A DNA stretch of 6,909 nucleotides, taken from positions 1-6,909 of the forward strand of contig CAAELJ010000147.1 in assembly GCA_900756725.1 (NCBI GenBank), in the 5' to 3' direction. Position numbers and translations under genes: made by a program. Shown here one piece after another: positions 1-3,871 of the stretch. The stretch comes from an uncultured Collinsella sp. GTDB lineage: Bacteria; Actinomycetota; Coriobacteriia; Coriobacteriales; Coriobacteriaceae. Below the pieces are notes generated by a model. The model ran no database searches and was not told the DNA's origin. It worked only from the letters and a program-made list of their open reading frames with translations. Numbering within the stretch: the first letter of the stretch is position 1; each line of letters begins with the position of its first letter.

Positions 1-56
1 CCGGCGCCTCCATCAAACAGCGCAGCTATGGTTTATAAGTCTTCGATAACCGCCCG

Positions 57-956
57 TCACTCTGAATCAAATGACATGTCGCCCGAACCAACCTCAAAAC
101 GATACGTAGCGGACTTATCGCCATTATCGAATTCAAGATTCAAAATGGTCTCGCCGTCGTAGTCAAGCGGAAGGAAATCGCTCTCGAAGTCGCCGCTGCC
201 CAAGGTGAGGCTCGCCTTAAAGCCCGTAGAGTTCGGAACCGTCATCTCCACATCACCCGAGCCCACACTCACGTCCATCGACTTCGCGGGCGCCTGGTAG
301 AGATCGAACGTCATGTCGCCCGAACCGACCTCGGCATTCAGGGTGTCGGTCACGGTGCCCGTAAACTCAACGTCTCCCGAATTCAACGTTATAACCAGAT
401 CATGGCACGCAATGTCCGCGACCGCCAGGTCGCCCGACCCTACATTCGCCGTAATGCCCACCAGGTTATCCGCAACATCTCGCGGCAGCTCAATGGTAAT
501 TGTGCGGTCAATCGCGCGCTTATCATCGTAGTCGAACTGACTGATCTTGAGCGTAGAGCCCTTGACCTCAGCAAGGTTCCGGGTAGCCGCATCAGAAGCA
601 GACGTTCCCTTCGCAACGCGACCGCTTTCGATAACACGCACCGGGCCGCCAGAGACACATTTAACCTCGACCGTCCCCGACGTCACGTCCAAGTCGAGCG
701 ATTGGAACGCGTCGGCATCAAACGTTTCGCTCGAAAGCTGCTGAGGCCGAGCGGAATAGTTACCGCTATCCAAGAGATCATCGTCGTCAAACATATCGTC
801 AAAATCAGACAAATCTCCAGATAGAATACCGGTCGTACGCACCATATCGGAATGAGCCAATAGCTGCGAAGCACCAAAAACAAGCCCGATGATAAGCACA
901 AACGCTCCGATGCCAACGCCCAAGCGTACCTTGGATTCATGCGAAAGCTTCATCAT
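57..956 (-). CDS. Membrane-anchored DUF4097-like beta-repeat protein
   Basis: The product has 299 residues. A short basic N-terminus is followed by one hydrophobic segment at about residues 13-34 with no obvious cleavage site, so it is probably membrane-anchored with the rest outside the cell. An acidic stretch (about 51-63, mostly D with F, M and L) comes next. The C-terminal two thirds (about 86-297) is a chain of short beta strands and turns with repeated S-G-D turns at 174, 193, 212, 233, 254 and 291, as in DUF4097 putative adhesin-type beta-repeat proteins. The molecular function of that family is not firmly known. The start codon overlaps the stop of the upstream HTH regulator gene (ATGA), so translation is probably coupled. 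AGAGGG lies 6 bases upstream of the first of two adjacent ATG codons. The gene looks less GC-rich than the plus-strand genes. Reading frame and family are well supported; a role in envelope stress is only inferred from its partner. Confidence 0.9.
   Translation of the reverse strand: MMKLSHESKVRLGVGIGAFVLIIGLVFGASQLLAHSDMVRTTGILSGDLSDFDDMFDDDDLLDSGNYSARPQQLSSETFDADAFQSLDLDVTSGTVEVKCVSGGPVRVIESGRVAKGTSASDAATRNLAEVKGSTLKISQFDYDDKRAIDRTITIELPRDVADNLVGITANVGSGDLAVADIACHDLVITLNSGDVEFTGTVTDTLNAEVGSGDMTFDLYQAPAKSMDVSVGSGDVEMTVPNSTGFKASLTLGSGDFESDFLPLDYDGETILNLEFDNGDKSATYRFEVGSGDMSFDSE
75..446 (-). repeat. SGD-turn repeat array inside the DUF4097-like protein
   Basis: Six S-G-D turns (residues 174, 193, 212, 233, 254, 291) are spaced 19, 19, 21, 21 and 37 residues apart. 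A degenerate N-G-D at 278 partly fills the last gap. Each turn is usually preceded by G or N and followed by an alternating hydrophobic strand (for example MTF, VEM, MSF). Two copies encoding EVGSGDM, at 75-95 and 312-332, differ at only one base of 21 in the DNA. This fits a regular beta-solenoid or beta-sheet fold built by internal duplication. Confidence 0.8.
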
Positions 957-1675
957 TCATCACCCTCTTTGGCAATCGGCTCAGCGGTGGCCGCGGCAGC
1001 CATGTCAGCGTCAACCGAAGCGGAAACGTCCTTCCCCTTAGTCCTAGCGACCGCCGGTGCCGGACCAACCTGAATAACCCCGCGTGCCCAATCACCATCG
1101 AGCGCACGCGCCACCCAGTGATAGATGGGAATCGTAAAGAAGATCAGCGCGGCAAAGGGGCCGGCACCAAACAGGAGCATCAGCAAAAAGAACAGCAGCC
1201 AACACACGGCCCAATACGGGAACGACTGGAACGGGCCCTTCACCGGAGTCGAGCCAACTGCGCCGCCACTCGTCGCCTGAGCCGTCGCCGCATTGGCAGC
1301 CTGCGCACTCCAGCTTGCCGCTTGCGCCGCCTTGGCCGCAGCATCACTCGCCTGCGTTGCCGCCTCGGTAGCGCGCGCCGCCGCCTCATGGGTGCGAGCA
1401 CGCTCTGCCGCCTCGGCCTCGCGCTGGCGGGCGCGGTCCTCGTTCTCAAACTCGATATCGTCCTCGATCTCGTCGCTCGGATTGAGCAGCTCGTCCAGGC
1501 TCACGCCATAAAGTTTGGCGAGCGAGATCAGGTTCTCGGTACCGGGCGAGCTCTCCGCGCGCTCCCATTTACTGACCGCCTGGCGCGACAGCCCCAGCTT
1601 TCGCGCCAGCCCTTCTTGGCTAAAACCCTTGCTGCGACGAAGGTCGGCGAGCCGCTGCGCAGTTTCTACATTCAT
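953..1675 (-). CDS. XRE-family HTH regulator with two C-terminal membrane segments
   Basis: The product has 240 residues. An XRE/Cro-type helix-turn-helix spans about residues 5-63, with the typical pattern FSQEGLARKLGLSRQAVSKWERAES followed by the LxxLAKLYGVSLDELL helix. An acidic stretch (67-80) leads into an Ala-rich, probably helical linker (about 86-135), rich in E, R and Q at first and in A, T and S later. Two hydrophobic segments follow at about 154-170 and 172-188, then a cytoplasm-like polar tail. The likely role is a membrane-tethered transcription factor sensing envelope state; that role is inferred. The frame stays open upstream to 1924, but I chose the ATG at 1675 because a near-perfect AGGAGG sits 4 bases before it and the HTH domain begins right there. 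The stop overlaps the start of the DUF4097-like gene by 4 bases. The gene is divergent from the methyltransferase gene at 1943. Confidence 0.93.
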   Translation of the reverse strand: MNVETAQRLADLRRSKGFSQEGLARKLGLSRQAVSKWERAESSPGTENLISLAKLYGVSLDELLNPSDEIEDDIEFENEDRARQREAEAAERARTHEAAARATEAATQASDAAAKAAQAASWSAQAANAATAQATSGGAVGSTPVKGPFQSFPYWAVCWLLFFLLMLLFGAGPFAALIFFTIPIYHWVARALDGDWARGVIQVGPAPAVARTKGKDVSASVDADMAAAATAEPIAKEGDE

Positions 1676-1679
1676 GGTT

Positions 1680-1685
1680 CCTCCT
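1680..1685 (-). promoter_or_regulatory. Ribosome binding site deciding the HTH regulator start
   Basis: AGGAGG on the minus strand with the 4-base spacer AACC before the ATG at 1675. It is the strongest Shine-Dalgarno match near this gene, and it rules against the longer 323-residue reading that would begin at 1924. Confidence 0.85.
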
Positions 1686-1724
1686 ATGTGATGCCAGCCG
1701 TGCCGCCGGACCGTTTTTGTTCTT

Positions 1725-1734
1725 AAGGCGCCTT
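1725..1734. promoter_or_regulatory. Palindrome AAGGCGCCTT in the leader of the HTH gene
   Basis: A perfect 10-base inverted repeat, 50 bases upstream of the regulator start codon. Its position suits an autoregulatory operator, but a GC-centred palindrome this short is expected fairly often by chance. No second copy was seen elsewhere in the intergenic region. Confidence 0.25.
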
Positions 1735-1778
1735 GCACAGTTAAAAATCTATCCGCCACCGCCAAAAGCATGCCACCT

Positions 1779-1784
1779 ATTCTA
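1779..1784 (-). promoter_or_regulatory. Possible -10 box for the HTH regulator operon
   Basis: TAGAAT on the minus strand matches five of six bases of the TATAAT consensus and lies about 100 bases upstream of the regulator ATG. No acceptable -35 box is found at 16-18 bases: the nearest, TTGTCA at 1795-1800, is only 10 bases away. A weak call. Confidence 0.2.
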
Positions 1785-1793
1785 GTGAGATTT

Positions 1794-1822
1794 TTGACAA
1801 CCGGCGGTTGCGGGTGCATATG
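1794..1822 (+). promoter_or_regulatory. Candidate promoter for the Trm9-like gene (distal)
   Basis: TTGACA at 1794-1799 is a perfect -35 consensus. It is followed after 17 bases by CATATG (1817-1822), a poor -10 with three of six matches. A transcript from here would have a 5' leader of about 110 bases before the GTG at 1943. The spacer contains a 13-base palindrome. Confidence 0.35.
1798..1810. promoter_or_regulatory. Palindrome CAACCGGCGGTTG, candidate operator
   Basis: A perfect inverted repeat with 6-base arms and a 1-base centre. It overlaps the end of the perfect TTGACA box and lies in the spacer of the candidate plus-strand promoter, in the region between the divergent HTH regulator and methyltransferase genes. 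A protein bound here could block RNA polymerase. The neighbouring XRE regulator is the obvious candidate ligand, but this is inference. Confidence 0.35.
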
Positions 1823-1866
1823 AGCTGCGGAAATGTGTCCAAACGAAGCAATGGCACCTAGCCCGG

Positions 1867-1896
1867 TTGTCCCCGTTGCGGCGTTAACGGTAGTAT
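1867..1896 (+). promoter_or_regulatory. Candidate promoter for the Trm9-like gene (proximal)
   Basis: TTGTCC at 1867-1872 (four of six) and TAGTAT at 1891-1896 (four of six), separated by 18 bases. A start near 1903 would give a leader of about 40 bases, including the GGAGGGAG ribosome binding site. The alternative ATG at 1895 falls inside this -10 box, which argues against it being the translation start. Confidence 0.35.
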
Positions 1897-1925
1897 GGTC
1901 GTACTGTTTATTCCGCACCGCCAAC

Positions 1926-1933
1926 GGAGGGAG
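1926..1933 (+). promoter_or_regulatory. Ribosome binding site deciding the GTG start at 1943
   Basis: GGAGGGAG lies 9 bases before the GTG at 1943. The upstream in-frame ATG at 1895 has no comparable site, and the residues between the two starts do not resemble any domain. Confidence 0.7.
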
Positions 1934-1942
1934 TCCCGCGCC

Positions 1943-2815
1943 GTGAACCGCGATTTCGCCTCATCGCTCATCCAGCTCAACAACACGTTCTATCGCGAGC
2001 ACTCCGCCTCCTTTTCCGATACGCGTCAGGCCCCGTGGCCCGGCTGGGTGCGCACCATGGACATTGCGCTCGAACAGCTCGACGTCGCCACGATCGAGCA
2101 TCCCGTCCGCGTCTTCGACCTTGCCTGCGGCAACATGCGCTTCGAGAACTTTGCCGCCGGCGGCACGCTGGCTGCCAAAGGCGTGGACGGCACGAGCCCC
2201 TCGGCAGACGCCAGCTGCCCCTTCGAGTTCTATGGTGTTGACTCGTGCCAGGACCTGGCCATCGATGCACGCGGCCACGCCCTGCGCATTCCCAACCTGC
2301 ACTTCCAGGAACTCGACGTACTCGACGCCCTTATGAAGCTCAACCCCGCCGAGACACCCGACGTGCTTTTCGACGCCCCGCTCGCCGACATCTCGGTCTG
2401 CTTTGGCTTTATGCACCATGTGCCGTCGTGCGAGTACCGTGTACGCGTACTTGATGCCTTGGTGCGCCAAACGCGCCCGGGTGGCATCATCGCCATCAGT
2501 TTTTGGGAGTTTATGAACGACGAGCGCATGGCGCGCAAGGCCGTTCGCGCCGAAGCCCGCGCCGAGCTCACCCCGCCGTTTGAGGGTTACGATTCCGCGC
2601 AGTTTGAAGCCGGCGACCACCTCATTGGCTGGCAAAACGACCGTCACGCCTACCGTTATTGCCATCACTTTGACGATCAGCAGATCACCGACCTGGTGCG
2701 CGGCGTCCGTACGTTCTACAAGAGCGGCGAGGTCCCCGTGCGCGAGCTTGAGCGTTTCCATGCCGACGGTCGCAGCGGCGAGCTCAACCGCTATGTGATT
2801 CTTAAGCGCCTGTAG
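1943..2815 (+). CDS. Trm9/ALKBH8-like class I SAM methyltransferase
   Basis: The product has 290 residues from the GTG start. Residues 17-35 (FYREHSASFSDTRQAPWPGW) match the start of Trm9 and ALKBH8 methyltransferase domains, where the pattern is Y..IA..FS.TR..PWP. Motif I is VFDLACGNMRF (57-67), with Met where Gly is usual. The acidic residue after strand 2 is D100 in FYGVD. A Gly/Ala/Ser-rich insertion fills about 71-93. Motif IV is SVCFGFMHHV (151-160), followed by RPGG (178-181) and a strand AISFWEF. The C-terminal W230 and YRYCHHF (237-243) echo the W...RYYHxF end of Trm9 proteins. Eukaryotic Trm9 completes mcm5U at the tRNA wobble uridine with partner Trm112; whether this protein acts on tRNA is inference, strengthened by trmB lying next downstream. 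No signal peptide or membrane segment is visible. Methyltransferase identity is secure; substrate is not. Confidence 0.85.
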   Translation: MNRDFASSLIQLNNTFYREHSASFSDTRQAPWPGWVRTMDIALEQLDVATIEHPVRVFDLACGNMRFENFAAGGTLAAKGVDGTSPSADASCPFEFYGVDSCQDLAIDARGHALRIPNLHFQELDVLDALMKLNPAETPDVLFDAPLADISVCFGFMHHVPSCEYRVRVLDALVRQTRPGGIIAISFWEFMNDERMARKAVRAEARAELTPPFEGYDSAQFEAGDHLIGWQNDRHAYRYCHHFDDQQITDLVRGVRTFYKSGEVPVRELERFHADGRSGELNRYVILKRL

Positions 2816-2884
2816 GCATTGACGACTCGTCGCCGAGCCGCACCGCAACTTTCGGGCACATTGCGTCCACCCTTTTTCAACCCA

Positions 2885-2916
2885 TTGACGGAACGTGCAG
2901 CTATGCGTTCCATACT
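2885..2916 (+). promoter_or_regulatory. Weak promoter-like boxes upstream of trmB
   Basis: TTGACG at 2885-2890 matches five of six bases of the -35 consensus. The best -10-like hexamer, CATACT at 2911-2916, is 20 bases away, longer than optimal. The 118-base gap after the methyltransferase gene holds no gene and no convincing terminator, so trmB could be read through from upstream, from this site, or both. Confidence 0.25.
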
Positions 2917-2933
2917 TATGACCAAGGAGCCTC

Positions 2934-3773
2934 ATGGGAGCCGTCCACGTTCGCACGCCTAAGAACTTTGTGCTCGAGGAGCGCCTGGAGCGCTACGCCG
3001 ATGCGATTGAGACGAACCCCGAGGCCTATGCCGGAGATTGGCGCAAGGCCTGTGCGCCAGCTGGCAGCAAGCCCTTCGAACACCTTCACCTTGATCTTGG
3101 CTGTGGCAAGGGAACGTACCTTGTAGAGCGCGCGGCCCACGAGCCAAACACCCTCTTTATCGGCATGGACCAGGAGCCCATCTGCATCGCCTATGCCGCA
3201 CAGAAAATCTGCGAGCAGGAGCTATCCAACGCGCTCGTCCTGCCCCGAGGCGCCGCATCGCTGCCGCAGTTATTTGCCGCCGGCGAGCTCGACGCCATCA
3301 CCATCAACTTTCCCACGCCGCAGCCCAAGGCAAAGTACGCCAAAAAACGACTCGTCCATGTCGACCATCTAATGCTCTATCGCCCGCTCTTTGCAGCCGG
3401 CGCCACCGTAACGCTGCGAACCGACAGCAAGCCACTGCGCGACTACGCCCTGGGGCAGTTTGCCGCGGCAGGCTACGACACGCTTTGGAAAAGTGACGAC
3501 GTCCGCCGCGACCATCCCGAGCATCCCGAGACCGAATATGAATGCCGTACGCGCGAGATGGGTGCCGTCGTCTATGGCATTTGTGCCACACCCGGCGAGA
3601 AGCCTACCGAAGAGACACTCGCAGCAGGCCGAGAGCAGGAGCAAAGCCTTGCGTGCTACCTGCCCGATAACCTCGACGAGCTCACCTATGTACCCCTGGG
3701 CATGGAAGAGGCCGTCGAGAACTTTAGAAACCGCGCCCGCAAAGGCAAGAAGCGCCTGCCGCAAGAGCACTAA
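2934..3773 (+). CDS. trmB: tRNA (guanine-N7-)-methyltransferase, TrmB-like, divergent motif
   Basis: The product has 279 residues. TrmB methylates N7 of G46 in tRNA using SAM, in the cytoplasm. Features seen: NPEAYAGDW (28-36), resembling NPADYKGKW of Bacillus TrmB; the SAM motif DLGCGKG (54-60); an acidic residue after strand 2 (FIGMD, D79); INFPTPQPKAKYAKKRL (124-140), in the place of the usual NFSDPWPKxRHxKRRL; LRTD (161-164); and the C-terminal signature TEYECR (200-205) followed by G210. The Asp and Trp of the usual DPW are Thr128 and Gln130, and the usual His is Tyr135. Known bacterial TrmB proteins are about 210-240 residues; here a tail of about 60 residues (217-279) is added, ending in a basic stretch. 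The start is preceded by AAGGAG with a 4-base spacer. Family assignment is strong; full m7G46 activity is less certain because of the altered motif. Confidence 0.85.
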   Translation: MGAVHVRTPKNFVLEERLERYADAIETNPEAYAGDWRKACAPAGSKPFEHLHLDLGCGKGTYLVERAAHEPNTLFIGMDQEPICIAYAAQKICEQELSNALVLPRGAASLPQLFAAGELDAITINFPTPQPKAKYAKKRLVHVDHLMLYRPLFAAGATVTLRTDSKPLRDYALGQFAAAGYDTLWKSDDVRRDHPEHPETEYECRTREMGAVVYGICATPGEKPTEETLAAGREQEQSLACYLPDNLDELTYVPLGMEEAVENFRNRARKGKKRLPQEH

Positions 3774-3832
3774 CTTCACGCGCCCATTTCCTGCATTTTC
3801 TCACGCGCTGCCGCCCCGCGCCGCCGCTACGC

Positions 3833-3838
3833 CATAAT
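3833..3838 (+). promoter_or_regulatory. Possible -10 box upstream of the helicase gene
   Basis: CATAAT matches five of six bases of TATAAT and lies 33 bases before the helicase ATG. No recognisable -35 box precedes it at normal spacing. The 98-base gap after trmB shows no terminator, so the helicase may also be transcribed from upstream. Confidence 0.35.
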
Positions 3839-3871
3839 AGTTGGCGGACAATCGCGAGAGAAAGCAAACAC

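Noticed and set aside
1..56. Possible promoter and ribosome binding site for a minus-strand gene beyond the left edge
   Set aside because: The minus strand here reads TATAAA and later GATGGAGG, which could be a -10 box and a Shine-Dalgarno site, but no coding sequence is visible to anchor them.
1676..1924. Upstream extension of the HTH regulator to 1924
   Set aside because: The extra 83 residues are not domain-like and cross the divergent promoter region. AGGAGG directly precedes the ATG at 1675, where the HTH domain begins.
1895..1942. ATG at 1895 as start of the Trm9-like methyltransferase
   Set aside because: It overlaps a -10-like box, lacks a ribosome binding site, and adds 16 unpatterned residues. 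The GTG at 1943 has GGAGGGAG 9 bases upstream.
2821..2833. CGACGA-C-TCGTCG-like inverted repeat after the Trm9-like gene as a terminator
   Set aside because: The arms allow only a very short stem with almost no loop, and no T-run follows. It does not look like an intrinsic terminator.
1961..2956. A 331-codon minus-strand open frame opposite the Trm9-like gene and the start of trmB
   Set aside because: The plus-strand frame carries clear methyltransferase motifs; the antisense frame shows none and has no good ribosome binding site. It is a shadow frame.
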